A program made the position numbers and the translations under genes. Shown here in pieces: positions 8,496 to 17,178 of a stretch of 64,000 nucleotides of DNA. This DNA comes from Akkermansiaceae bacterium (GTDB lineage Bacteria; Verrucomicrobiota; Verrucomicrobiia; Verrucomicrobiales; Akkermansiaceae): the NCBI GenBank assembly GCA_018402445.1, contig JAGYIT010000010.1, positions 1-64,000 on the forward strand, given 5' to 3'. Under the pieces are notes generated by a model. It searched no databases, was not told the DNA's origin, and was given only the letters and a program-made list of their open reading frames with translations. Each line of letters opens with the position of its first letter. The first letter of the stretch is position 1.

Positions 8496-8558
8496 AAATT
8501 CAACTTTCAAGGAAGAGCATGGATGGTGGATCACTCTGTTCATTGAGAGTTGAAATTT
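8496..8558. terminator. Inverted repeat between convergent genes
   Basis: AAATTCAACTTTCAA (8496-8510) pairs with TTGAGAGTTGAAATTT (8543-8558) with one mismatch, leaving a loop of about 32 bases. It sits between the convergent ends of argJ and the DUF3820 gene, so a bidirectional transcription end is plausible, although no clear U-tract follows the stem. Confidence 0.35.
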
Positions 8559-8563
8559 GAAAC

Positions 8564-8845
8564 TTAGAGTTTGGTTCTTCCGCCGTTCGCTTTCCGCATC
8601 GGCTCGAACAGCGAGTCCATGCCAGTTTCCTTGATTTCGCAGACGTGGGCCATGAGTTCGCCGAGGCGGCCTTTGGGGAAGGAGCGTTGCTTGAACCACA
8701 TCAGGTATTCCTCGGGCAGGTCGCAGAGCGGGACTCCGCTTGGCGGGTATTTTTCTTTTCCGAACATCCCGAAAGGCATGCGGGTGCGGTGGATCTCCAT
8801 GAGGAGGTTGCGAAAATCATCGCGGTCGATTTCGGTGAATTCCAT
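8564..8845 (-). CDS. DUF3820 family protein
   Basis: The 93-residue protein contains MPFGMFGKEKYPPSGVPLCD, then LPEEYLMWFKQRSFPKGRLG and ELMAHVCEIKETGMD, the defining pattern of DUF3820 (an exonuclease-X-associated or stand-alone family, sometimes described as a quorum-sensing-regulated factor). Its biochemical role is not established. It is convergent with argJ and divergent from the VOC gene at 8889, with 43 bp between the two starts, where both promoters must lie. Confidence 0.75.
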   Translation of the reverse strand: MEFTEIDRDDFRNLLMEIHRTRMPFGMFGKEKYPPSGVPLCDLPEEYLMWFKQRSFPKGRLGELMAHVCEIKETGMDSLFEPMRKANGGRTKL

Positions 8846-8888
8846 GGCGGGACTTGCGGGGCGGTGGGTTGTGGTTCAGGGTTGGCTT

Positions 8889-9266
8889 ATGGCGATTCGA
8901 TTTTTGCACACACGCATCCGGGTGAAGAGCCTGGAAGATTCCATCGCGTTCTACGAGAAGCTCGGCTACAGGCTTGGCAAAAGGAAGGACTCCCCGCAAG
9001 GCAACAAGCTCGCCTTCATGGAACTGGAGGGCAACGATGTCTTTCTGGAGCTCACCTGGTCGCCGGATTATACCGCCACCTGTCCCGAGGATCTGATGCA
9101 CACCTGCCTCGGCGTTGATGATATCGTGGAGTATTGCGACGCGGTCGAGAAAGCGGGCATCGAGATCTGGCCCTCCGGCTGGCGGGAAAAATTCACCGGC
9201 GGCGGGACGAAAATGGCCTTCGTCACCGATCCCGACGGATATGAGGTGGAGATCCTGGAAAGGTGA
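8889..9266 (+). CDS. VOC-superfamily protein, glyoxalase I-like
   Basis: The 125-residue protein has the two beta-alpha-beta-beta-beta modules of the vicinal oxygen chelate fold: LHTRIRVKSLEDSIAFYEKLGYRLGKR at the N terminus and TKMAFVTDPDGYEVEILER at the C terminus. These match lactoylglutathione lyase (GloA): the metal ligands are His 7, a Glu in the FLELTW segment, and the Glu in YEVEIL. The expected reaction is isomerisation of the methylglyoxal-glutathione adduct, but many family members have other substrates. Its stop is one base before the start of the secreted protease gene, so they may be co-transcribed. Confidence 0.75.
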   Translation: MAIRFLHTRIRVKSLEDSIAFYEKLGYRLGKRKDSPQGNKLAFMELEGNDVFLELTWSPDYTATCPEDLMHTCLGVDDIVEYCDAVEKAGIEIWPSGWREKFTGGGTKMAFVTDPDGYEVEILER

Positions 9267-9267
9267 T

Positions 9268-10251
9268 ATGAAAAAACTGTCGCTGCATTTCTTCATCGCA
9301 TCCGCATGCCTCATCGCGGTGGCGGAGGCTTTCCCCATCAACTCCAAAAAAGCTCCGGAGTCGCCCGGCGACATCAAGGCCATCCAATCTGCGCTGCTCG
9401 CCGCGATCCCGAGGGCAGAGGCCGCCACGGTGAACATCGATCTCGGCGAAGGCTCCGGCAGCGGCGTCATCGTCTCCGCCGAGGGGCTGGTGATGACCGC
9501 CGCCCACGTTTCCACGGGAGTTGGCAAGGACGTCACCGTGGACATGCCTGACGGCACGAAGCTCAAGGCCGAGACGCTCGGGCTGGACGCCGAGACCGAC
9601 GCCGCCTTGCTCCAGATCACTGGGAAACTTCCCGAAGGAAAAGCTTTCCCGTTCGTCGAGATCAACAGGGCAGACGACACGAAACTCGGCGACTGGGTTT
9701 TCTCGCTCGGCCACTCCGGCGGTTTCGACAAGGAGCGCGGCGCCGTCTCCCGCATCGGGCGGCTCGTCCGCGTGGCGAACACCACGATCCAGACAGACGG
9801 AGCCCTGATCGGCGGGGATTCCGGCGGGCCGCTCTTCGATATGGAGGGCCGTCTCATCGGCATCCACTCGCGCGTCGGCGCGGTCATCGGCCAAAACATG
9901 CACGTGCCGGTCAAGGTTTTCACGGACAACTGGGACAGGATGCTGAAGTCCGAGTTCATCGGCGAGGGCCCGTTCGCGGAGAAACCAAAAAAAGGTAAAG
10001 GCTACCTCGGCATCGCCACGAAGCCTGCGGAAGGCGGCATCGAGGTCACCAAGGTCGGGAAAAAAAGCCCGGCGGAGGAAGCGGGTATCAAGGAAGGAGA
10101 CCTACTCCGCACGCTCAACGGCGAGAAGCTCGACTCCCGCGAAAAACTCCAATCCATCCTCGCGGAACTCGCCGCCGGGGACAAACTCGCTTTCGAAATC
10201 ACCCGCGATGGCAAAGATGAACCGGTCAATCTCAAGCTCGGCGCCCGTTAG
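9268..10251 (+). CDS. HtrA/DegP-like secreted serine protease with one PDZ domain
   Basis: A signal peptide (MKKLSLHFFIASACLIAVAEA) is followed by a trypsin-like domain with an intact triad: His 80 in MTAAHVS, Asp 111 in AETDAALL and Ser 185 in GGDSGGPLF. A PDZ domain occupies roughly residues 235-325 (GYLGIATKP... GDLLRTLNG). At 327 residues it is shorter than DegP because it has a single PDZ. It is expected to act in the periplasm or outside the cell in protein quality control. The gene begins right after the VOC gene and its 3' end overlaps the start of a second, catalytically dead family member, so the two are translated as a pair. Confidence 0.85.
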   Translation: MKKLSLHFFIASACLIAVAEAFPINSKKAPESPGDIKAIQSALLAAIPRAEAATVNIDLGEGSGSGVIVSAEGLVMTAAHVSTGVGKDVTVDMPDGTKLKAETLGLDAETDAALLQITGKLPEGKAFPFVEINRADDTKLGDWVFSLGHSGGFDKERGAVSRIGRLVRVANTTIQTDGALIGGDSGGPLFDMEGRLIGIHSRVGAVIGQNMHVPVKVFTDNWDRMLKSEFIGEGPFAEKPKKGKGYLGIATKPAEGGIEVTKVGKKSPAEEAGIKEGDLLRTLNGEKLDSREKLQSILAELAAGDKLAFEITRDGKDEPVNLKLGAR

Positions 10252-11233
10252 GCTGGCGGTCGCGGTGGCGCTTGCCCTCCCCGCGTCGGCGCAGCAGAGC
10301 CTTGAAACGAATTACCGCACCACCGGCGCGGCCGTTACCGCAGCGTTCGAGCCACAGCGCGCCGTCATCCAGCTCTCCAGCGCCGTCATCTACGATGGGC
10401 GCAAAGAGATCGCCTACGGCATCGTCATCACCGCCGACGGCCACATTCTGACCAAGGCCAGCGAGGTCGAGGGAGTGGGACAAATCGACGTCCGCGTGGA
10501 CAAGGAATCCTTCAAGGACGCGAAGGTCGTGATGACCGATCCGCGCTGGGACGTGGCCTTGCTCAAGATCGACGCCACGGATCTCACACCCATCGTCTGG
10601 GCTCCGGACAGCAAGCTCCCGCGCGGCACATGGGTCGTCGCCAACGGGGTCACCAGCCGCACGAACCGCCGCGTCCTCGTCGGCATTATCAGCGCGGACG
10701 CTCGTGAAATCCCGCCCGAAGGCGGCGCGGTGCTCGGTGTTACCCTTAAGGAAAGCAAGAAAGGCCTGTCCGTGGAGGAAGTCAGCAAGGACAGCGGGGC
10801 CGAGAAAGCCGGGATGAAAAAGGGCGACATCCTCACCGCCATCGCCGGAAAACCCGTCAAGGAAATCGCCGCCCTCGGCAAGATCGTCGGCGAAATGAAA
10901 GCCGGTACCGATGTGAAAGTCACCCTGCTGCGCGACGGCAAAAAAATGGAGCTCGACGTCAAGCTCTCCGCCCGCGGCGATCTTTTCCGCGAGACCTCCC
11001 GCAACGACCAGATGAGCGGCGATTTCTCCAACCGCCGCAGCGGCTTTCCCCGCGTCATCCAGCACGATATCTTCGGAGCCGGCTCCCGGACCATGGGCGG
11101 CCCCGTCCTCGAACTCGAAGGCCGCGCCGTCGGCATGAACATCGCCCGCGCTAACCGCGCCGAGACCTTCGCCATCCCCGTCGAGGAACTCCGTGAACTC
11201 GCCGAAGGCATGATCAAGCAGGCGGGAAAATAG
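10217..11233 (+). CDS. HtrA-like pseudoprotease with PDZ inserted in the protease fold
   Basis: The 338-residue product has a signal peptide ending near ASAQ (residue 25) and a trypsin-like first half (GIVITADGHILTKASEVEG, WDVALLKID). The catalytic His position is occupied by Ala-Ser (81-82), Asp 112 remains, and the Ser position of GDSGGP reads RTMGGP with Met 293. Between the two halves of the fold lies a PDZ-like domain (about 168-250: GVTLKESKKGLSVEEVSKDS, GMKKGDILTAIAG). ATG 10217 is used; ATG 10208 is an alternative. It overlaps the active protease gene by 35 bp, suggesting a scaffold or regulatory partner role, which is inference. Confidence 0.8.
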   Translation: MNRSISSSAPVRLAVAVALALPASAQQSLETNYRTTGAAVTAAFEPQRAVIQLSSAVIYDGRKEIAYGIVITADGHILTKASEVEGVGQIDVRVDKESFKDAKVVMTDPRWDVALLKIDATDLTPIVWAPDSKLPRGTWVVANGVTSRTNRRVLVGIISADAREIPPEGGAVLGVTLKESKKGLSVEEVSKDSGAEKAGMKKGDILTAIAGKPVKEIAALGKIVGEMKAGTDVKVTLLRDGKKMELDVKLSARGDLFRETSRNDQMSGDFSNRRSGFPRVIQHDIFGAGSRTMGGPVLELEGRAVGMNIARANRAETFAIPVEELRELAEGMIKQAGK

Positions 11234-11467
11234 AGACCCCGGAAATGGGCACCCCGGAAAAGCGAATCGGCAGACATCCGGGGGGAGTGTCTTTGCGAGT
11301 GGAACGGGGGGGAATCCCGCTCGCACCGACATCCGAACCGCAACCAAAAACACCCCGTTTCCTATCAAGTGATCGCGTAGTTTTTTTCGCGGAGGCGGCA
11401 TCCCCTTCCCATCTTGCACCTTGCAATCCGCCCGCACATCCCGGATTCTCCCGCCCCGCCGAGCGTT

Positions 11468-12850
11468 ATGCCCGAAGCCACCCCCGAAGAAACACTTTTG
11501 CTTGTCGATCCCGATCTGGATTTCCTGGATTGGGCCACGAAGCATCTTGCCGCGAAAGGTCTGCGCATCCTCCGCTGCGACGATGCAGGCAAGGCCATCA
11601 AGGTGATCGAGAAAACCCCGGTCTGTGTGGTTGTCGCAGCGGTCGCGCTCCAGCCCTTTGACGGCCTAGATCTGTTAGGTCGCATCCGTGCCCAGAGCCC
11701 GGACACCCTCGTCATCCTCACCACCGGTTTCCCCACCACGGGCCAGATCATCGAGGCCACGCAAAAGGGCGCGCACGATGTGCTTCGGAAGGAATCGCTT
11801 TCCTTCGAGCTGCGGCCGGTGGTCGAGTCGGCGCTGCAGACCGTGGAGGACAGGCGCAGCGCGGAGCGTCCGGTGGAGGAAGTGCCCAGCACCGACGGGC
11901 GGGTGAAAATCATCGGGGTTTCCCGCGCCTTGCAGGACGTCTTCAAACTCGTCGGGCGCGTGGCGAGATCGGACGCGCCGGTTCTCATCACCGGGGAAAG
12001 CGGCACCGGCAAGGAACTCGTCGCCAAGGCGGTGCACGAATACAGCCCGCGCCGCCAAAAGGAGATGATCACCATCAACTGCGGCGCGATCCCGGAAAAT
12101 CTTTTGGAAAGCGAACTCTTCGGCCATGAGAAAGGATCCTTCACCGGCGCGATCTCGCGCCGCGCGGGCCGCTTCGAGCAGGCGGACGGCGGCACGCTGT
12201 TTCTTGATGAAATCGGCGATATGCCGCTCTCCATCCAAGTGAAACTCCTGCGCGTGCTCCAGGACGGCGGTTTCTCGCGAGTCGGATCGAACGAAATGCT
12301 CAAAACGGATGTCCGCATCGTCGCGGCCACCCACAAGAACCTCACCGCCGAGGTTTCCGCCGGGCGTTTCCGCGAAGATCTTTTCTACCGGCTCAACGTC
12401 GTCGAGCTGCGCATCCCGCCCTTACGCGAGCGCCCGGAGGACATCCCTCTGCTGGCGGAGTATTTCCTCCAGCGCATCACCCGGAAAAACGGCATGGCCC
12501 GCATCCGCATATCCGGCGAGGCCGTCGCCTCACTCTGCACTCACCACTGGCCGGGAAATGTGCGGGAACTAGAAAACACCATTGCCCGCGCCTGCGCACT
12601 CGCCTCCTCGCAGATCCTATTGCCCGCCGACATCCCCCTCGCATCCGCTCCTGTCAGGACATCCGCGCTCGCGCATGGCCTCGATCAGGTCATCAACGCC
12701 GCTCCCTCCAATGTCCCGCTCATGACCTGGGTTTCCAGTCAGATCGTCGGACGCATGCTCGACCGCTCCCACGGCGATCTCAAGGAAACCGCCCGCGCGC
12801 TTGGCGTGCAGCTTACTGACGTGAAACGCATCCTCTCTCCCAAGGACTGA
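11468..12850 (+). CDS. NtrC-family sigma-54 activator with a degenerate receiver domain
   Basis: The 460-residue protein has a receiver-like domain (1-115), an AAA+ sigma-54 activation domain (about 147-370) with Walker A GESGTGKE (176-183), the sigma-54 contact loop GSFTGA (223-228), Walker B GGTLFLDEIGD and the R-finger region, and a Fis-type helix-turn-helix at the end (LKETARALGVQLTDVKRIL). In the receiver the phosphoacceptor Asp expected 7 residues before FDG is Ala 58, while the acidic pocket (VDPD), Thr and Lys 108 remain, so ordinary phosphorylation is unlikely. It precedes upp by one base. Its targets are unknown; sigma-54-type promoters occur at 44657, 46023 and 46795. Confidence 0.85.
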   Translation: MPEATPEETLLLVDPDLDFLDWATKHLAAKGLRILRCDDAGKAIKVIEKTPVCVVVAAVALQPFDGLDLLGRIRAQSPDTLVILTTGFPTTGQIIEATQKGAHDVLRKESLSFELRPVVESALQTVEDRRSAERPVEEVPSTDGRVKIIGVSRALQDVFKLVGRVARSDAPVLITGESGTGKELVAKAVHEYSPRRQKEMITINCGAIPENLLESELFGHEKGSFTGAISRRAGRFEQADGGTLFLDEIGDMPLSIQVKLLRVLQDGGFSRVGSNEMLKTDVRIVAATHKNLTAEVSAGRFREDLFYRLNVVELRIPPLRERPEDIPLLAEYFLQRITRKNGMARIRISGEAVASLCTHHWPGNVRELENTIARACALASSQILLPADIPLASAPVRTSALAHGLDQVINAAPSNVPLMTWVSSQIVGRMLDRSHGDLKETARALGVQLTDVKRILSPKD

Positions 12851-12851
12851 C

Positions 12852-13472
12852 ATGCTCCACCACATCGATCATCCGCTGATCTCCGCCGAGCTGACCCGCC
12901 TCCGCGATCCGGTATGCCCGAGCCATGAGTTCCGCCAGCGCGTTCGCCGCATCGCCTCGCTGATGGTGCCCGCCGTCACGGCGAATCTGGAGCGGACGGT
13001 GGTGCCTTGCAATACCCCGCTGGAAATCACCTCCGGCGAGGCCATCGCCCGCGCCATCATCCTCGTCCCCATCCTCCGCGCGGGCCTCGGTTTTCTTGAC
13101 GGCTTCCTTGATCTCATCCCGCACGCGGCGGTGGCGCATATCGGCCTCGCGAGGAATGAGAAAACCCTTCTCCCGGAATCCTATTACCTCCGGCATCCCA
13201 CCGAACTCGCCGAGGCGGATCTAATCCTGCTCGATCCTATGCTCGCCACCGGCGGCTCCGCCGTGCAAGCGGTCACCACCCTCATGGAAGCCGGCGCGAA
13301 ACGCATCCGTTTCGCCTCCCTGCTCGCCGCCCCGGAAGGCATCGCCGCGATGGAGGCCGCGCATCCACAGGTTCCCGTTTTCACCGCCGCCATCGACCGC
13401 TGCCTCAACGAAAAAGGCTACATCCTCCCCGGCCTCGGCGATGCGGGCGACCGCTTGTTCGGGACGATCTGA
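12852..13472 (+). CDS. upp: Uracil phosphoribosyltransferase
   Basis: The enzyme converts uracil and PRPP to UMP in pyrimidine salvage. The 206-residue protein has the conserved VPILRAGLGFLDGF, the PRPP-binding loop DPMLATGGSA and the uracil-binding C terminus GYILPGLGDAGDRLFGT. Length and motifs fit bacterial Upp exactly. The start codon lies one base after the stop of the sigma-54 activator gene, suggesting translational coupling. Cytidine deaminase (49125) is another salvage gene in the window. Confidence 0.93.
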   Translation: MLHHIDHPLISAELTRLRDPVCPSHEFRQRVRRIASLMVPAVTANLERTVVPCNTPLEITSGEAIARAIILVPILRAGLGFLDGFLDLIPHAAVAHIGLARNEKTLLPESYYLRHPTELAEADLILLDPMLATGGSAVQAVTTLMEAGAKRIRFASLLAAPEGIAAMEAAHPQVPVFTAAIDRCLNEKGYILPGLGDAGDRLFGTI

Positions 13473-13598
13473 AAGGGCGTGCTTGTTTCAAGCAAGGCCA
13501 TCGCCCCCATCCACGCCACATGCGCGCGAAACACCCGGGCCATGTACGACGGCTCGGACGAGGACTGGAAATGTGAGCTTGGTGTATCGGTGATTACG

Positions 13599-14489
13599 TC
13601 ACGCGGTTAGATCGCGCAGCGCCTCATCGAGAGTCGGGTGGCGGAAACGGAAACCGGCGTCCATCAGTTTGCTAGGGACGCTGCGTTGGCTGGCGAGCAG
13701 GAAGCCGCCGAACCCGCCGAGCGCGAGCTTGAGTGCGAAGCCGGGGACGGGCAGGAACACCCACCTGCCCACCGCCTTGGCGAGCTTGCGGGTCAGGGCG
13801 GCGTTCGTTTCCGGTTCGGGTGCCGTGCCGTTCACCGCGCCGGAGACCCCGCGCTCGCGGAGGCAGAAAACCATCGCCGCCCTCAGGTCATCGACGTGGA
13901 TCCACGGCATCCACTGCTTTCCGCTCCCCAACCTGCCGCCGATCCCGAGCTTGAAAACGGTCATCAGCTTCTCGAAAGCCCGCCCGCCTTTCCCCAGAAC
14001 CACGCCGGTGCGAAGGAGGATGGTGCGCACGCCCAGTGTCTCCGCGCCATGCGCCGCCTTTTCCCAGGCGTCGCACAGCTCCGCCAGATAACCTTCGCCC
14101 ATCGCCGCGTCCTCGGTGAGAACCGCGTCGCCGCCATCGCCATAAAAACCCACCGCCGATCCGTTGAGCAACAGCTCCGGCCGCTCCGCCGCAGGCAAGG
14201 CCGCGATTCTCGCCACGATGTCCTCCGTCACGCCCACCCGGCTGGCGTGGAATTCCTTTTTCCGCGCCTCCGTCCAGCGCTGGTCGATGGGTGCGCCGGC
14301 GAGATTGATGACGGCGGCGCAGCCCCGCAGATCCACGGCGTCCGGTTTCACCCATTCGGAAACGCCTTCCGCCCTTCCCTCCCCCTTCCGGCTCACGCCG
14401 AGCACCTCATAACCCTCCGCCGCCAACAACCCGACCAAACCGCCGCCGATGAAACCGCTCGCCCCGTAGATCACCACCCGTTTTCCCAT
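13599..14489 (-). CDS. TIGR01777-family NAD-dependent epimerase (SDR39U1/YfcH-like)
   Basis: The 296-residue protein is an extended short-chain dehydrogenase: the Rossmann loop GASGFIGGGLV at the N terminus, INLAGAPIDQRWT, RTGVVLGKGGRAFEKLM, and a C-terminal DUF1731 segment (QRSVPSKLMDAGFRFRHPTLDEAL) define the TIGR01777/YfcH group. Its substrate is not known. ATG 14489 (MGKRVVIYGASG) is chosen because it places the nucleotide loop near residue 9. It is convergent with upp and has no visible operon partner. Confidence 0.85.
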   Translation of the reverse strand: MGKRVVIYGASGFIGGGLVGLLAAEGYEVLGVSRKGEGRAEGVSEWVKPDAVDLRGCAAVINLAGAPIDQRWTEARKKEFHASRVGVTEDIVARIAALPAAERPELLLNGSAVGFYGDGGDAVLTEDAAMGEGYLAELCDAWEKAAHGAETLGVRTILLRTGVVLGKGGRAFEKLMTVFKLGIGGRLGSGKQWMPWIHVDDLRAAMVFCLRERGVSGAVNGTAPEPETNAALTRKLAKAVGRWVFLPVPGFALKLALGGFGGFLLASQRSVPSKLMDAGFRFRHPTLDEALRDLTA

Positions 14490-14937
14490 GCCGCATGAAA
14501 GCACCGATCCCGGCGCCCGCAAGGCGGGAAGATTCGAAGAGGAGGAACCACGAAAAACACGAATCGCACGAAAGTTCTGGAATGGCAGCGAAGGGCATGA
14601 TCCCGGCTTTACAGAAGCCGTCTTCCTTTCGTGCTTAACTTCTTCCCCTCTTTCACTCCTCCATCACGGGAGCCGTGGTTTTCGCGAAAACGACGATCAT
14701 CCCGCCCGGAGATAAGCGCCGTCCCGTGGGAAGCATACGCGCCTCGCGTGTCGCGGAGTGCGCCCACGCGCTCCGCTGGCTGAAAAGATTCTGTGTGCCG
14801 CGAAGCCGAAACAATGCCTGCCCCATCTCCAGCCCGGTTTCCGGCGAGGGCGCCGGAAACAACACGCGGTGGCGCGTGTGCTCCCCTCCCATCAGATCCA
14901 TTGCCAGCCGCCGCGATCCGTGTATTTTCCCGCGCGT
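14490..14937. other. Intergenic stretch between epimerase and sodium channel
   Basis: No convincing gene is seen. An ACCACGAAAAACACG repeat lies near 14548. A minus-strand frame from about 14903 to 14653 could encode roughly 83 residues with some coding character (it contains RRLSPGGMIVVFAKTTAP), but it has no recognised family and is antisense to another open frame, so it is left uncalled. Promoters for both flanking divergent genes should be here. Confidence 0.4.
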
Positions 14938-15786
14938 ATGGGTGAACCCGAACTGCTCCAGCTTTCCCAATCCACCGGCGGAAGCCCCCGCCGCCTCGCC
15001 TTGGCGCGGTGGGTGGAATCGCGCGTCGTCCAGGCGTTCATCATCGCCGTGATCCTGCTCAACGCCGCCGTGATGGGCATCGAAACCTCCGCCGCGGCGA
15101 TGGCGCGCTGGGGCGGCGTCCTGCTCCTCATCGACAAACTCTGCCTCGCCGTCTTCATCGTGGAGCTGGGCCTGAAATTCTACGCCTACCGCGGGCAGTT
15201 CTGGCGCAGCGGGTGGAACGTGTTCGATCTGCTCATTGTCGCCGTGGCACTGGTGCCGGGCGCGGGCGTTTGGTCGGTGCTGCGTTCGCTGCGCGTCCTG
15301 CGGGTGCTGAGGCTGCTCACCGTCATCCCCTCGCTGCGCAAGGTGGTGGCCGCTTTCCTGCACTCCATCCCGGGGCTGGCGGGCGTTTGTGCAGTCATGG
15401 CGATCTTCTTCTACACCGCCGGCGTGCTCGCCACGCGCCTGTTCGGGGAAACCCATCCCGAGTGGTTCGGCTCGCTGGGGAAAAGCCTCTACACCCTCTT
15501 CCAGGTCATGACGCTGGAAAGCTGGTCCATGGGCATCGTCCGCCCGGTGATGGAGACGCATCCGCTGGCGTGGGTCTTTTTCGTGCCCTTCATCATCATC
15601 GCCACCTTCACCATCCTGAACCTGTTCATCGGCATCATCGTCTCCACCATGCAGGAACTCTCCATGCTCCCGGAAACGAACCACCCCGAACCCGAACTCG
15701 CGGAACTCCTCGAACGGATGGAGGGCGACCTCAAGGTGCTGCGCGGCATCGTCGATACCCTGGGGAAAAAGGGCCCGCCGGGGTGA
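14938..15786 (+). CDS. Bacterial voltage-gated sodium channel (NaChBac/NavAb family)
   Basis: The 282-residue protein has six membrane segments. S4 is an arginine ladder (WSVLRSLRVLRVLRLLTVIP, Arg every third residue from 116), S5 leads to a pore loop with TLESWSMG at 192-199, matching the NavAb selectivity filter TLESWSM, and S6 is FILNLFIGIIV-like (TILNLFIGIIVSTM). A short coiled-coil tail (ELLERMEGDLKVLRGIVDTL) would tetramerise the channel, as in NavMs and NaChBac. A homotetrameric voltage-gated Na+ channel of the inner membrane is expected. The ATG at 14938 is 5' of the first transmembrane helix; the longer frame upstream is not supported. Confidence 0.93.
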   Translation: MGEPELLQLSQSTGGSPRRLALARWVESRVVQAFIIAVILLNAAVMGIETSAAAMARWGGVLLLIDKLCLAVFIVELGLKFYAYRGQFWRSGWNVFDLLIVAVALVPGAGVWSVLRSLRVLRVLRLLTVIPSLRKVVAAFLHSIPGLAGVCAVMAIFFYTAGVLATRLFGETHPEWFGSLGKSLYTLFQVMTLESWSMGIVRPVMETHPLAWVFFVPFIIIATFTILNLFIGIIVSTMQELSMLPETNHPEPELAELLERMEGDLKVLRGIVDTLGKKGPPG

Positions 15787-15794
15787 CGGCCCGC

Positions 15795-17171
15795 TCAGCG
15801 CTGGATCAGGAAGATCCGGTTTTCCGTGTAGGTGATCACGGCGTCGAGCTCGCGCATGAAGTCGGCTCCGAAGAGGCCGACGTATCCCATCTCCTTGTGG
15901 GTCACGTTTTCGTCCCGGGACATTTTGGCGGCAAGCACCTTGCGGTTGGTGAGGGCGGCCTCGCCCATGGTGAGGTTGGGGATGACGGCGACGGCGGCGG
16001 GGCTCTTGCCGCCGATGCCCCAGACCTCCTGATCCATCGGGCCGACGTTGCAGCCGAACTCTTTCGCCGCGTCGATCTGGAGCAGGGTGCCGTCGGCTCC
16101 CGTGTCGATCATATAGACGACGTCGTGGCCGTTGAGCGTGCCATCGACATAAATATGGTTGCCGCGGCGCTCGAACTGGAAGGACTGGTAGCGGCGCAGG
16201 GTGAGGATTTCCTGGATGGTGAGTCCCTGACAATGCTCTAGGAACTGCGCACCCTCCTCCGTCCAGCTCTTCAGGTAAGCCTCATCCTCCGCCGCGAAGT
16301 TCGCGATGGGCACGGGCTGCGTTTTTCCGCCGACGAGCTGGAAGGTGGCGACCGTCGGGGTTTTGGAAAGCACCTTGCCGCGCAGGGTCTTGCCGTCCTT
16401 GGTCTTGAAGAGGCGGAAATCGGTGGAGCCGCTGCCGTCGGCGAGGCCAGCCTCGTCCTGGTCGGAGCGGTCGGGGCGGAGGAAAATGCGGCGGTCGGGA
16501 TAGGAGATCACGGCGTCGAGCTGGGACATGAACTCCGCGCCGAGGATGCCGTCCTCGCGCGCCTTCGTGCCCGGGGGCTTGTCCTTGAGCATGTCGGTGG
16601 AAAGCAGGCGGCGGTCCTTGAATACGGCCTCGCCGAGCTGAATGGTCGGCACGGGAGTCCAGCCCGCCGGGGCCTCGCCGGCCACGCCGTAGATCTTCTC
16701 GTCGAGCGGGCCGACCTCAAGGCCGACGGACTCGGCGTAGGGGATGTGGAGAATGCTCATGCCCGCGCCGGTGTCGATGAGCAGGCGGGCGGGCTTGCCG
16801 TTGATCTTGCCGTCCACGAAGATCGAGTTGCTCTCGAAGCGGAAGGGGAACGATTCGTAGCCGCGCAGCTCGAGGATCTGGCGGATCGTCAGCGCCCGGC
16901 ATTTCTGGAGGAACACCGCCTCGTCCTTGCGCCACTCCTTGATGTATTCCTGCTCCTCGGCGGCCAGGCTTTCGAAGGGCACGGTGGCGCGCTGGCCGTT
17001 GCGCAGCAGCAGCGTCGCGGCGGTGTCGGTCTTGTCGATCAGCACGGCCTGGATGATTTTGCCGTTGGCACCCTTGAAATCCCGGTAATCCGAGTCCGGG
17101 ACTTTCTGCGAGAAAACGGGCGAGCCGAGGAACAGGGCGAGGGCGAGCGGGGCAATGCGGAGAGGTTTCAT
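15795..17171 (-). CDS. Secreted protein with tandem SHD1-like and retropepsin-like domains
   Basis: After a signal peptide (about 1-22) the 458-residue chain is an internal duplication. Each half has an SHD1-like small beta domain (YRDFKGANGKIIQAVLIDKT at 29-48 and FRLFKTKDGKTLRGKVLSKT at 252-271), a linker with LTIRQILELR/LTIQEILTLR, and a clan AA aspartic protease domain with the DTGA motif at Asp 133 (LLIDTGAGMS) and Asp 356 (YMIDTGADGT). Retropepsins need two DTG motifs at a dimer interface, so one chain may form a complete active site. Substrate is unknown. It lies 7 bp after the 17179 gene, which also carries an SHD1-like domain; they form an operon. Confidence 0.8.
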   Translation of the reverse strand: MKPLRIAPLALALFLGSPVFSQKVPDSDYRDFKGANGKIIQAVLIDKTDTAATLLLRNGQRATVPFESLAAEEQEYIKEWRKDEAVFLQKCRALTIRQILELRGYESFPFRFESNSIFVDGKINGKPARLLIDTGAGMSILHIPYAESVGLEVGPLDEKIYGVAGEAPAGWTPVPTIQLGEAVFKDRRLLSTDMLKDKPPGTKAREDGILGAEFMSQLDAVISYPDRRIFLRPDRSDQDEAGLADGSGSTDFRLFKTKDGKTLRGKVLSKTPTVATFQLVGGKTQPVPIANFAAEDEAYLKSWTEEGAQFLEHCQGLTIQEILTLRRYQSFQFERRGNHIYVDGTLNGHDVVYMIDTGADGTLLQIDAAKEFGCNVGPMDQEVWGIGGKSPAAVAVIPNLTMGEAALTNRKVLAAKMSRDENVTHKEMGYVGLFGADFMRELDAVITYTENRIFLIQR

Positions 17172-17178
17172 AAATCGT

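Noticed and set aside
10232..11545. 437-codon frame antisense to the pseudoprotease
   Set aside because: It is the shadow of the HtrA-like gene; the translation is Gly/Asp/Ala-rich without motifs.
14653..16233. 526-codon minus-strand frame
   Set aside because: It runs through the sodium channel gene on the other strand and the 3' part of the aspartic protease in another frame; only its last 80 codons have weak coding character.
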